Shown here one piece after another: positions 53,253 to 61,960 of a stretch of 64,000 nucleotides of DNA; within the stretch, counting starts at the first letter, position 1, and every line of letters begins with the position of its first letter. The translations under genes were made by a program, and so were the position numbers. The DNA comes from Larkinella soli. Its GTDB lineage: Bacteria; Bacteroidota; Bacteroidia; Cytophagales; Spirosomataceae. The notes under the pieces are model-generated. The model saw only the letters and a list, made by a program, of their open reading frames with translations, did not search any database and was not told the origin of the DNA. The stretch is taken from contig NZ_QTJY01000021.1 in the NCBI RefSeq assembly GCF_003703975.1, forward strand, positions 33,381-97,380, given 5' to 3'.

Positions 53253-53618
53253 ATAGATACTATAGCAAAGACGTGTGTGTTGATGCCAAGATAACGATTT
53301 CTGGCGTTGCTCTACATTTTAACGAACAGATGTCGATTTTATTGGCCGTAGTTACCGGAGCAAAGAGGAGAGAAAATGAAAGAAAGACCCAATAAAAAAT
53401 CCCGCCGGGGCGACCGACAGGATTTTTAAAAAGCGCAACTGAAGATAAAACGCCCAAAGGGTTTGAAAAGTTTTGGGACTGAAAAATAGACGCTTAATTT
53501 TTCAAAATATATGCGATTATTTTTTAGATGTTGCTTAAAAAGCGAATAAAGGCCCTTTTTCAGGTTATAAGAAACCAATAATACCCATATCGGTTACACT
53601 TAATAATCACAAAATTCA
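53253..53618. other. Divergent intergenic region with an orphan terminator
   Basis: This region (366 bases) separates the PorE-like gene (minus) from the MFS gene (+). It holds a TATCTTGG promoter-like element facing the PorE-like gene (53286-53293), a terminator-like hairpin at 53394-53428, and a short possible ORF of 17 codons (53376-53429) preceded by AGGAGAG. The right part is A/T-rich with nothing identifiable. Confidence 0.5.
53394..53428 (-). terminator. Orphan intrinsic terminator-like hairpin
   Basis: AAAAATCC (53395-53402) pairs with GGATTTTT (53420-53427) around a GC-rich core. On the minus strand the stem ends in a six-base T run. No annotated gene needs it, which suggests a small RNA or a short unannotated transcript. 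Confidence 0.6.
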
Positions 53619-55268
53619 ATGGCCGTTCCATCCCCGATTTCCCGGAATCCACCCGCCGTCACCTCCATCTGGACTCCTTTTCAGTATGCTATGTTCCGGG
53701 CCATTTGGACGGCGGCCCTGGTTTCCAACATCGGCACCTGGATGCAGAACATCGGCGGGGTCTGGCTGATCACCACCCTGACCACCTCGTCGGTTCTGAT
53801 TGCCGCCATGCAGACGGCCACCAGCCTTCCGGTGTTCTTCCTGAGCGTTCCGGCGGGCGTTCTGGCCGATCTGCTGGATCGCCAGCGGATGCTGCTCCTG
53901 ACGCAGTCGGCGATGGCCATGGCCGCGATTGGGCTGGGGGTGGTGACGCTGTCGGGAGGGGCCACGGCCCTCTCGGTGCTGCTGTTTACTTTTTGTCTGG
54001 GCATCGGGGCCGCCCTGAACGGACCGGCCTGGCAATCCATCACCCCGGAGATCGTTCCGCGGGCGGTGGTTTCCTCCGCAGTCACGCTGAACGGGGTCAA
54101 TCTGAATCTGGCGCGGGCCGTGGGGCCGGCCATCGGCGGGCTGATCATCTCCCGGTATTCCCCCGGCTATGTTTTTCTGCTCAACGGGGTGTCGTTCATC
54201 GCGACGGTCCTGGTCATTTACCGCTGGAAACGTGAGAAAGTAGCCTCCACCTTACCGACCGAGCGCTTCGTCAGCGCCCTGCAGGCCGGGATGCGGTATG
54301 TGAGGTTTTCTCCTTCCATCCACTCGATTCTGGTCCGGGCGTTTGCGTTCACCTTCGGGGCCAGCGCCATGTGGGCGCTGCTCTCGCTGGTGATCGCCCG
54401 AAAACTGCACCTGGGGTCGGGGGAATACGGTTCCATGCTGGGCTTTATGGGCGCGGGCGCCGTGACCGGGGCCTTTACCCTGACCCGTCTGCGCCGGATG
54501 GTGAGCGTCAACAAACAGATTCTGGTGGCCGCCCTGGTTTTCGTGGGGGTCAATACCGCCCTGGCCCTGATGACGTCCCTGTACGGGTTGTATGCCGTCA
54601 TGTACGTGGCCGGGATCGCCTGGCTGGTCTGTCTGACGACCTTCAACTCCTCGATGCAGCTACAGCTTCCGCGCTGGGTGCAGGCCCGCGTCCTGAGCAT
54701 TTACATGCTGGTTTTTCAGGGCGGTATGGCACTCGGCAGCGCCGTCTGGGGCACCCTGGCCGACCGGGTGGGACTGGAAACCACGCTGCTGTTTGCCGCC
54801 GGATGGATGGCCGTCAACCTGCTTCTGGCGATCCCCTTCCGCATCCGCTCCACCGAGGGGCTGAATCTGGCGCCCGCCAACAATTGGCCCGAGCCGCCCA
54901 TTGCCGACCGCATCGACCCGGAGGACGGGCCGGTGGTGATCATGATCGAATACCGGGTGGAGGAGGAAATGATCCCGGCTTTTCTCGGGGCCATGGAGCA
55001 GCTGAAGCGGCTTCGGCTCCGCGACGGGGCCTCCCAGGCCGGAGTCTTCAGCGATACCACCGACCCCGAGCGGCAGGTGGAGTTTTTCACCGTCAACTCG
55101 TGGGGAGAGCACCTGCGCCAGCACGCCCGCTTCACCGAGGAGGACCGCAAGGTAGAAGCGCAGGTACTTCAGTTTCATACCGGAAACCAGCGTCCGGCCG
55201 TGACGCACTTCGTCGCCCGACGGGACCCGGTCATGCCGCCCGGTCTGGAAAACGTGACCGACTGGTGA
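53619..55268 (+). CDS. MFS exporter (MFS_3 type) with C-terminal ABM-like domain
   Basis: This 549-aa protein has a 12-helix major-facilitator body (about 20-420). Its opening segment FRAIWTAALVSNIGTWMQNIG matches the MFS_3 (EntS-like siderophore/drug exporter) group. A soluble tail (about 435-545) resembles the antibiotic-biosynthesis-monooxygenase fold (VVIMIEYRVEEEMIPAFLGAM, VEFFTVNSWGEHLRQHARF). Substrates are unknown. It converges with the isocitrate dehydrogenase gene with four bases between the stops. Confidence 0.9.
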   Translation: MAVPSPISRNPPAVTSIWTPFQYAMFRAIWTAALVSNIGTWMQNIGGVWLITTLTTSSVLIAAMQTATSLPVFFLSVPAGVLADLLDRQRMLLLTQSAMAMAAIGLGVVTLSGGATALSVLLFTFCLGIGAALNGPAWQSITPEIVPRAVVSSAVTLNGVNLNLARAVGPAIGGLIISRYSPGYVFLLNGVSFIATVLVIYRWKREKVASTLPTERFVSALQAGMRYVRFSPSIHSILVRAFAFTFGASAMWALLSLVIARKLHLGSGEYGSMLGFMGAGAVTGAFTLTRLRRMVSVNKQILVAALVFVGVNTALALMTSLYGLYAVMYVAGIAWLVCLTTFNSSMQLQLPRWVQARVLSIYMLVFQGGMALGSAVWGTLADRVGLETTLLFAAGWMAVNLLLAIPFRIRSTEGLNLAPANNWPEPPIADRIDPEDGPVVIMIEYRVEEEMIPAFLGAMEQLKRLRLRDGASQAGVFSDTTDPERQVEFFTVNSWGEHLRQHARFTEEDRKVEAQVLQFHTGNQRPAVTHFVARRDPVMPPGLENVTDW

Positions 55269-55272
55269 GCCC

Positions 55273-56727
55273 TTACTCGCCGGCCCCCAGCGAATACCCG
55301 GGGGCGCCGTCGAAGGTGTAAAGGTTCTCGGTTTTGATGGTATCGAAACCCTGCTCGTACAGAAGCCTGAGCAGCTGGATGATATTGCCGTGGGTAATGA
55401 TGTCCCCGGCCGCCGGGTCGACCACGAAACGGCCGCGCCAGTGGTCGGTGCAGAAGGTTTCCGGCAGGCCGTCCGGGTAGACTTTGGCCCCCCGGTTCGA
55501 AATCATCTTCAGTTGAAGCGGGGTGGTGTCGATGGCGGACAGGGCGTCGCCGAGCTGCTGGGCCGTACCGCTGCTCCAGTCCAGGAAGACGTCGACGCCC
55601 ACCAGTTCCTTCGCCTGCCGGGTCCGGCTGACGGCATTCACGGGCTGCACGGGCGCCGGAGCGCTCAGGTAGCTGACCGCCCGGAAGAAGTTCGGCATCT
55701 GGTCGAGCCGTTCGATGATAGCCTCGGAAAATTCCTGCGTACCGACCCGTTTCCGGCTGACGTCCTCCTTAAAAATGTCGCCGGTATGAATACCGCTCTC
55801 GATCGTGCAGAGCCAGGCGTTGTGCACCCGGGCGGCCACCTCGGCCTGTCCGATATGAACCAGCATCATGATGGCGCCGTGCAGCAGCCCCGAGGGGTTG
55901 GCGATGCCCCGGCCGGCAATGTCGGGGGCGGAGCCGTGAATGGCTTCGAACATGGCGCACCGGTCACCGATGTTGGCCGAGCCGCCCATACCCACCGAAC
56001 CGGCAATCTGGGCCGCAATGTCGGAGATGATGTCGCCGTAGAGGTTGAGTGTGACGATGACGCCGAACCGCTCCGGAACATCGGCCAGCAGCGCCGAGCC
56101 GATGTCGATGATCCAGTGTTCCTTCTCGATGTCGGGATATTCGGCCGCTATTTCGTCGAACACTTTGTGAAACAGACCGTCCGTCATCTTCATGATGTTG
56201 TCTTTGGACAGACAGGTCACCTTTTTGCGGTTATAGGCACGGGCATACTCGAAGGCATACCGGATGATTTTCTCGCAGCCGGGCCGGGAAATCAGCTTCA
56301 GGCACTGGTAGACCTGATCGCTCTGGCGGTGTTCGATGCCGGTATAGACGTCTTCTTCGTTTTCCCGGATGATGACCAGGTCCATCTGCGGGTGTTTGGT
56401 CGCCACAAACGGGTGGTAGGCCTGGCAGGGCCGGACGTTGGCATACAGGCCCAGGGCGGAGCGGGCCGTCACGTTCAGGCTTTTGTAACCCCCGCCCTGC
56501 GGGGTGGTTATGGGCGCTTTCAGAAACACCTTCGTTCGCCGAAGCGACTCCCAGGCTTCGGGTCGGATGCCCGAGGAAACCCCGCTTCGGTACACGTTTT
56601 CACCAATTTCAATGACTTCGGGTTCGAGCCGGGCGCCGGCGGCTTCCAGAATGCGAAGCGTTGCTTCCATGATTTCCGGACCGATGCCGTCGCCGTAGGC
56701 AATGGTGACAGGAGTTGCTGAGGCCAT
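55273..56727 (-). CDS. icd: Isocitrate dehydrogenase with C-terminal extension
   Basis: The enzyme oxidatively decarboxylates isocitrate to 2-oxoglutarate in the TCA cycle. The 484-aa protein has the catalytic core GDGIGPEIMEATL, the substrate serine segment KSLNVTARSALGLYANVRP, IIRENEEDVYTGIE, and the cofactor region IHGSAPDIAGRGIANPSG. The last ~140 residues (from about 345) form an extension as in Thermus/Rickettsia-type enzymes. NAD or NADP use cannot be decided from sequence alone here; NADP is usual for this type. Confidence 0.93.
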   Translation of the reverse strand: MASATPVTIAYGDGIGPEIMEATLRILEAAGARLEPEVIEIGENVYRSGVSSGIRPEAWESLRRTKVFLKAPITTPQGGGYKSLNVTARSALGLYANVRPCQAYHPFVATKHPQMDLVIIRENEEDVYTGIEHRQSDQVYQCLKLISRPGCEKIIRYAFEYARAYNRKKVTCLSKDNIMKMTDGLFHKVFDEIAAEYPDIEKEHWIIDIGSALLADVPERFGVIVTLNLYGDIISDIAAQIAGSVGMGGSANIGDRCAMFEAIHGSAPDIAGRGIANPSGLLHGAIMMLVHIGQAEVAARVHNAWLCTIESGIHTGDIFKEDVSRKRVGTQEFSEAIIERLDQMPNFFRAVSYLSAPAPVQPVNAVSRTRQAKELVGVDVFLDWSSGTAQQLGDALSAIDTTPLQLKMISNRGAKVYPDGLPETFCTDHWRGRFVVDPAAGDIITHGNIIQLLRLLYEQGFDTIKTENLYTFDGAPGYSLGAGE

Positions 56728-56809
56728 GCGGATACGTTGCGTTGAGGAGGTGATACAAAAGGACTTTGTATTTCAGAACCGGAAAACGGCAGGTTAGTTT
56801 CGGAAAGCG

Positions 56810-56817
56810 TATCTTTG
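56810..56817 (+). promoter_or_regulatory. -7 promoter element of the second flippase gene
   Basis: TATCTTTG matches the -7 consensus and lies 16 bases before the start codon. The leader would be only about ten bases. Confidence 0.5.
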
Positions 56818-56833
56818 CCGGGACTGATTTGCT

Positions 56834-58378
56834 ATGAGCGGATTTAAAAAGTTAGCGAGCGATACGGCGCTGTACGGTGTCAGTACCATTCTGGGAAGGC
56901 TGCTGAACTGGGCGCTGGTGCCGCTGCACACCTATATCTTTTCGCAGCCCCAGGCCCTCTCCTCCAACGTCGAACTGTATAACGCTATCGGGACGCTGCT
57001 GATCCTGTATACGCTGGGGCTGGAAACCGCCTTCTTCCGGTATGCCGCCCGCAACCGCAATCAGCTCGAAGTCTATTTCAGCCGCTCGCTGAGCATCGTG
57101 CTGGTGGTGACGGCCCTGTTCACGATTCCGGCCATCGTCTTCTCCGGCGACATCGCCCGGGCGCTCGAATATACCGGGCAGCAGAAGTTCATCCGCTGGG
57201 CGGCCCTGATTCTGGCCATCGACGCCGTCACGGCCCTCCCGTTCGCGCGGCTGCGGGTCGAGAACAAGGCCCGCCGGTTCGTGACGGCCAAGATTCTCAA
57301 TGTGCTGATCGTCATCGCCCTGAACCTGTTTTTTCTGATCTTCTGCCGCGACGTGTACAATGGCGAGTACCTGACGTTCCTGCAGCCGTTCGTCGATCTG
57401 ATCTACGACCCGACGCTGGGGCCGGGTTATATCTTTCTGGCAAACCTGATCGCCAACGCCTGTTACTTCCTACTGATCCGGAACGCGTTCAAAGGCTTCC
57501 GTTTCCAGTGGGACAACCAGCAGGTGCAGACGCTGCTGCTCTATGCGTTTCCGATGATGCTGACGAATCTGGTCGGCAACATCAACATGTCCACCGACCG
57601 GTACTTCCTGCGGCATTTTCTCCCGGAGGGCTTTTATCCGGGGCTGAGTTCGAAGGACGCCCTCGGTATTTACGGCAACTGTTATAAGTTATCGGTATTC
57701 ATTACGCTGGCGATCAACTCCTTCCGGTTTGCCGCCGATCCGTTCTTCTTTTCCCGGGCGGAAGACAAGAACGCTCCCGACCTGCTGGCCAACGTGACCA
57801 AATGGTTCGTCATCGTCTGCGTCATGATCTGGGTGGGGGTGAGCCTGAACCTGGATGCGATCGGGCTGCTGATCGGGGAGAATTACCGGTCGGGGCTGCC
57901 GGTGGTGCCGGTGCTGATGCTGGCCAACCTCATGCTGGGCATCTTCTACAACCTGGCCTTCTGGTTCAAACTGACCGACAAGACGTCTTACGGCACCCTG
58001 ATTACCGTCATCGGCACCGTCGTGACCATTCTGCTGAACATCCTGCTGATTCCGGTGCTGGGATATATGGGCTGCGCCGTGGCGTTTCTGGCGTCGAGCG
58101 TGGTCATGACCGTGATCTGTTATTATCTGGGCGAGAAGCATTATCCGGTGCCGTACAATGTGCCGTCGGCGCTGGGCTATCTGCTGAGCGGGGGGCTGCT
58201 GATCTATTTTGCCACCCAGATCCGGATCGGGAATCTCTGGCTGGCACTGCTCTACCACCAGGTGCTGTTCGGGCTGTATCTGGCCGCCATGCTCGTAATC
58301 GAACGCGACACCTTCGGGCCGCTGCTGGCGAAATGGCGCAGCGGACGGCGGCCCGCCGGGGTGGAGGAGAAGATCTGA
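56834..58378 (+). CDS. Wzx/MurJ-like polysaccharide flippase
   Basis: This 514-aa membrane protein has about 14 hydrophobic helices and the polysaccharide_synt family pattern (DTALYGVSTILGRLLNWALV at the start, then IGTLLILYTLGLETAFFRYA). It is longer than and distinct from the Wzx of the EPS locus. It stands alone, flanked by isocitrate dehydrogenase and the MlaFE-like genes, so the substrate is open: a cell-wall, lipopolysaccharide or capsule precursor. It has its own -7 promoter element. Confidence 0.9.
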   Translation: MSGFKKLASDTALYGVSTILGRLLNWALVPLHTYIFSQPQALSSNVELYNAIGTLLILYTLGLETAFFRYAARNRNQLEVYFSRSLSIVLVVTALFTIPAIVFSGDIARALEYTGQQKFIRWAALILAIDAVTALPFARLRVENKARRFVTAKILNVLIVIALNLFFLIFCRDVYNGEYLTFLQPFVDLIYDPTLGPGYIFLANLIANACYFLLIRNAFKGFRFQWDNQQVQTLLLYAFPMMLTNLVGNINMSTDRYFLRHFLPEGFYPGLSSKDALGIYGNCYKLSVFITLAINSFRFAADPFFFSRAEDKNAPDLLANVTKWFVIVCVMIWVGVSLNLDAIGLLIGENYRSGLPVVPVLMLANLMLGIFYNLAFWFKLTDKTSYGTLITVIGTVVTILLNILLIPVLGYMGCAVAFLASSVVMTVICYYLGEKHYPVPYNVPSALGYLLSGGLLIYFATQIRIGNLWLALLYHQVLFGLYLAAMLVIERDTFGPLLAKWRSGRRPAGVEEKI

Positions 58379-58404
58379 TCGGTGGCCGGGAAGCGGTTTT
58401 CCGT

Positions 58405-59154
58405 CTATTCCTGCGTTGTATCCCGCAGTAGTTTGTTGGCGTAGATGAATTCGTTCAGTTCCTTCACGTGCGACTGCGTGATGGTTTCGCTGGTGCCTTC
58501 CCACAGCTTTCTTCCCCGGTAGAGGAACATGATTTTTTCGCCGATTTCCAGCATCGAGTTCATGTCGTGCGTAATCACCACCGTCGTGATCCTGAACTCG
58601 TCGGTAATTTCCTTGATCAGCTCGTCGATCTTGATGGCCGTGAGCGGGTCCAGGCCGGAGTTGGGTTCGTCGCAGAACAGGTATTTCGGGTTCATGACGA
58701 TGGCCCGGGCAATACCGACGCGTTTCTTCATGCCTCCGCTGATCTCCGACGGCATGCGTTCGGCGGCTGCTTCCAGGCCGACCCGCTGCAGGCAGAAATC
58801 GGCACGTTCGTTCTTCTCGGCCGACGACATTTCGGTCAGCATATCGAGCGGGAATCGGACGTTCTCCCGGACGGTTTTCGAGTCGAACAGCGCCCCGCCC
58901 TGAAACAGCACGCCCATCTCGCGCCGGATGGCTTTCTGCGTATCTTCGTCGCCGGTCAGAAAATCCCGGCCGTTATACAGAACCTGCCCCTGTTCCGGCT
59001 GGATGAGGCCGATCATGCACTTGAGCAGCACGCTTTTCCCGGTACCGCTGCCGCCGATGATCAGACTCGTATCGCCGGGCTGAAACGTTCCGGAAACGCC
59101 TTCCAGAATGGTGCGGTCCCCGAAGGTTTTATGAATATTTTTGATTTCAATCAT
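58405..59154 (-). CDS. mlaF: MlaF-like ABC transporter ATP-binding protein
   Basis: From ATG 59154 the protein is 249 aa. It has Walker A GGSGTGKSVLLKCMIGL (about 33-49), Q-loop in VLFQGGALFDS, signature SGGMKKRVGIARAIVMNPKYL, Walker B LFCDEP and the switch His in VVITHDMNS. The SGGMKKR form and the GGALFDS loop are characteristic of MlaF. It works with the MlaE permease encoded just upstream in phospholipid transport across the envelope. No MlaD or MlaC gene adjoins. Confidence 0.92.
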   Translation of the reverse strand: MIEIKNIHKTFGDRTILEGVSGTFQPGDTSLIIGGSGTGKSVLLKCMIGLIQPEQGQVLYNGRDFLTGDEDTQKAIRREMGVLFQGGALFDSKTVRENVRFPLDMLTEMSSAEKNERADFCLQRVGLEAAAERMPSEISGGMKKRVGIARAIVMNPKYLFCDEPNSGLDPLTAIKIDELIKEITDEFRITTVVITHDMNSMLEIGEKIMFLYRGRKLWEGTSETITQSHVKELNEFIYANKLLRDTTQE

Positions 59155-59158
59155 ACCC

Positions 59159-59887
59159 TTACAACAGCAGCTGGGCCAGTAAAAAATCCGCACCCAGTAC
59201 GGCAATACAGCTATTGGTCACGGCCGCCGTCGACGCCTGACCGACTTCCAGCGCCCCGCCCGACGTATAATAGCCCTTGAACGAGGAAATGGTCGAGATC
59301 AGAAAGGCGAACACGACCGATTTGATCAGCGCGAAGGTGATGCTGAACGGTTTGAAGTCCGAACGCAGGCCGTAGATATAATCCTCCTGGGTAATGATTC
59401 CGGCCACCGTTCCGGCAATGTAACCGCCGTAGATCGACAGAAACCCGGCCAGAATCACCAGCAGCGGAAACATGATCATCGACGCCACGACTTTGGGCAG
59501 GACCAGATACGAACTGGAGTTGATTCCCATCACCTCCAGGGCGTCGATTTGTTCGGTAATGCGCATGGTGCCCAGGCCGCCGGCGATGTTGGAGCCGACC
59601 TTCCCCGACAGAACGACACTGGTGATGGTCGGGGCCAGTTCGAGAATCGTACTGTCGCGCACGATGACCGAAATAATATACAGCGGAACCAGCGGGCTGA
59701 CGAGGTTATAGGCCGTCTGGACACAGGTTACCGCGCCGATAAACGTCGAAACGATGGATACGATGAAAACGGAGTTGATGCCGATTTGGATACATTCGTC
59801 CAGAATCAATTTGGAATAAACCCCGAATTTTTCGCGGTTCCGGAACAGTGTACCCAGGAAGATAAAATAACGTCCAAGGTGAAGCAT
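59159..59887 (-). CDS. mlaE: MlaE-family ABC transporter permease
   Basis: From ATG 59887 the protein is 242 aa with about five membrane helices. It carries the MlaE hallmark (VIVRDSTILELAPTITSVVLSG split by a loop, then GKVGSNIAGGLGTMRITEQIDA). It forms the permease of a lipid-transport ABC complex with the MlaF-like ATPase four bases downstream. A TAACTTTG -7 element lies upstream on the minus strand. A substrate-binding MCE/MlaD partner must be elsewhere. Confidence 0.9.
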   Translation of the reverse strand: MLHLGRYFIFLGTLFRNREKFGVYSKLILDECIQIGINSVFIVSIVSTFIGAVTCVQTAYNLVSPLVPLYIISVIVRDSTILELAPTITSVVLSGKVGSNIAGGLGTMRITEQIDALEVMGINSSSYLVLPKVVASMIMFPLLVILAGFLSIYGGYIAGTVAGIITQEDYIYGLRSDFKPFSITFALIKSVVFAFLISTISSFKGYYTSGGALEVGQASTAAVTNSCIAVLGADFLLAQLLL

Positions 59888-59912
59888 AGGCGCAAATAAC
59901 AACAAAACTCCC

Positions 59913-59920
59913 CAAAGTTA
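59913..59920 (-). promoter_or_regulatory. -7 promoter element of the mlaEF-like operon
   Basis: TAACTTTG on the minus strand fits the -7 consensus and lies 25 bases before the mlaE start. Confidence 0.5.
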
Positions 59921-60044
59921 GAATGGTTTTGTGCGTATCTTGCCGCATTGAAGGAAAAAGAGTAGCATCTGAGCGGCAGGCAGTCGGCCGAACGACGGGT
60001 TCGCGTTGTGGCCGGCTGCCTGCCGCTTACTGTCAACCGATTGT

Positions 60045-60785
60045 ATGAATCCGTTAATCGTAGTCACCGGCGGCACGAAAGGAATTGGCCGGGCCATTGT
60101 GGAGCGTTTCGCCGAAGGCGGCTTCGATGTCGTCGCCAGTGCCCGGAGCGAGAAGGACCTCAACCAACTAAAACAGGAAATCGAGCAATCGGTCGCCGAG
60201 GTCCTCGAAGGCTTCGACGAAGCGGTTATTCCGACGGTTTTCCCGTTCGCGGCCGACCTCTCCCGGCGCGAAGAGGTGGACGGGCTGATCGGCTTCGTAA
60301 AATCACTGAACCGGCCGGTGAGCGCGCTGGTCAACAACGCCGGTATTTTCCTGCCGGGCCAGATTCACAACGAGCCCGAAGGAACGTTCGAAACCACCAT
60401 GGCGCTCAACGTGACCGGGGTCTATCACCTGACCCGCGGCCTGCTGCCGGACATGATCGACCGGCGCAGCGGCCATCTCTTCATGATGGGTTCGACGGCC
60501 AGCATCATGGCCTATCCGAACGGCGGCTCCTACTGCATTTCAAAATTCGCATTGCTGGGCATGGCGAAAGTCCTGCGGGAAGAACTCAGGGAGTTCGGAA
60601 TCCGGGTCACCACGCTGCTGCCCGGCGCTACCTACACCGACAGCTGGGCGGGGTCCGGTCTGCCGGAGGCCCGGTTCATGAAAGCCGCCGACGTGGCCGA
60701 CGTGGTCTGGACGGCCTATAACCTCTCGGCCGGGGCGGTCGTGGAAGAGATTCTGCTCAGGCCGCAGTTGGGGGATATCAAATAA
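60045..60785 (+). CDS. SDR-family oxidoreductase
   Basis: From ATG 60045 the protein is 246 aa. It has the glycine-rich cofactor loop VTGGTKGIGRAI, NNAG in LVNNAGIFLPG, catalytic Ser in MGSTAS and the Tyr-Lys pair in YCISKFALLGM. It stands alone, divergent from the mlaEF-like pair, with a TATCTTGC -7-like element at 59936-59943. The substrate is unknown. Confidence 0.9.
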   Translation: MNPLIVVTGGTKGIGRAIVERFAEGGFDVVASARSEKDLNQLKQEIEQSVAEVLEGFDEAVIPTVFPFAADLSRREEVDGLIGFVKSLNRPVSALVNNAGIFLPGQIHNEPEGTFETTMALNVTGVYHLTRGLLPDMIDRRSGHLFMMGSTASIMAYPNGGSYCISKFALLGMAKVLREELREFGIRVTTLLPGATYTDSWAGSGLPEARFMKAADVADVVWTAYNLSAGAVVEEILLRPQLGDIK

Positions 60786-60936
60786 GGCCGGAGGGGTGGG
60801 GAACCGGCCGGAAACCGAAAATCCCGAAAAACCGGTATTCGCAATTCTAAGGTTCTTCTTCGTATCTTGCGCCCTCATCAGCATCAACCGGCCGAAACAC
60901 GTATTAACTTAAACATTAAACCACCAAAGTCCAGTA

Positions 60937-61851
60937 ATGGAATCTGTTCAGTATTTGGGTATTGACGTCGGCGGTACGAACGTCAAGATGGGTATTGTCG
61001 ACGCACAGAGTGGCAAGATTTCCAATTTCTACAGCCATGATACAGCCAGCTGGCGTGAGTCGGGGCATTTTGTCGATCGGTTTGCCGATGCCATAGCCCT
61101 CCAGCTGTATGAGCATAAGGAAATTCAGAAAGTGGGTATCGGTCTGCCGGGCATGATCAACCGCGAACGGACTGTCCCTCTGGAAATTACCGCCATCCCC
61201 GAACTGAACGGTGTCCCGCTGGTCGAGAGCCTCAACAAACGCTTCCCGGACGTTCAGTTTTTCCTGGAAAACGACGCCAATGCCGCGGCCCTGGGTGAAT
61301 TTTACTTCGCCGACGAGAAAATCGACGAAAACTACATCTTTATTACGCTCGGAACGGGCGTCGGCGGAGCGGCCATCATCAATAAAAAAGTATTTGTCGG
61401 GGGCGACGGCAATGCCATGGAACCCGGCCACCTTCCCTCGCGGCATGACCGCGTACTGGAACGAAACATCGGTAAGAAAGAACTACTGGACTTGGCTATC
61501 GAGCGCCGGGCCGACTATAAAGGCGACACCCAGCTTCCGGACGACGGCAGCATCTCCACGACGGGTCTGGTAGCCGCAGCCGCCGAGGGCGATGAACTTG
61601 CCCTCCAGATCTGGACCGAGGTAGGGGAGATGCTGGGCGACGGCCTGGTTTCGCTCATCCGCGTGCTGGACATCAAGCAGATCCTGATCGGCGGTGGTCT
61701 GTCGGCCTCCTACGACTACATCCTGCCCGCCGTCAAAAAACAACTGGACTTCTGGCTGACTCCCTACTATAAAAATGGCCTGTCCCTGAAGAGAGCCACC
61801 CTGGGCAACGACGCCGGCCTGCTGGGCGCAGCGTCGCTGTGCTTTGAATAA
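60937..61851 (+). CDS. ROK-family sugar kinase
   Basis: This 304-aa protein has the ROK/ASKHA phosphate loop GIDVGGTNVKMGIVD, the catalytic Asp in ENDANAAALGE and adenosine-binding ITLGTGVGGAAIINKKV. The usual ROK zinc-binding signature (GH then CxCGxxGC) is absent: the sequence reads MEPGHLPSRHDRVLERNIGK with no cysteine. The sugar (probably glucose or N-acetylmannosamine) cannot be assigned. A TATCTTGC element at 60863-60870 is a possible -7. It converges with murB at a large inverted repeat. Confidence 0.88.
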   Translation: MESVQYLGIDVGGTNVKMGIVDAQSGKISNFYSHDTASWRESGHFVDRFADAIALQLYEHKEIQKVGIGLPGMINRERTVPLEITAIPELNGVPLVESLNKRFPDVQFFLENDANAAALGEFYFADEKIDENYIFITLGTGVGGAAIINKKVFVGGDGNAMEPGHLPSRHDRVLERNIGKKELLDLAIERRADYKGDTQLPDDGSISTTGLVAAAAEGDELALQIWTEVGEMLGDGLVSLIRVLDIKQILIGGGLSASYDYILPAVKKQLDFWLTPYYKNGLSLKRATLGNDAGLLGAASLCFE

Positions 61852-61960
61852 TTGTTGAATAAATGAAGGATTGAATGATTGAATGTTGCGCTGCTATTTT
61901 CAGCATTGCGGAGCTTCATTCAATCATTCAACAATTCAATCATTCACCAATTCAACAATT
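61850..61960. repeat. 111-bp nested inverted repeat between ROK and murB genes
   Basis: The outer arms AATTGTTGAAT (61850-61860) and ATTCAACAATT (61950-61960) coincide with the two stop codons. The inner arms GATTGAATGATTGAATG (61869-61885) and CATTCAATCATTCAA (from 61917) add a longer stem, and the right side repeats an ATTCAA(T/C) motif with roughly 8-base spacing. It likely serves as a bidirectional terminator but is larger than needed. Confidence 0.7.
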
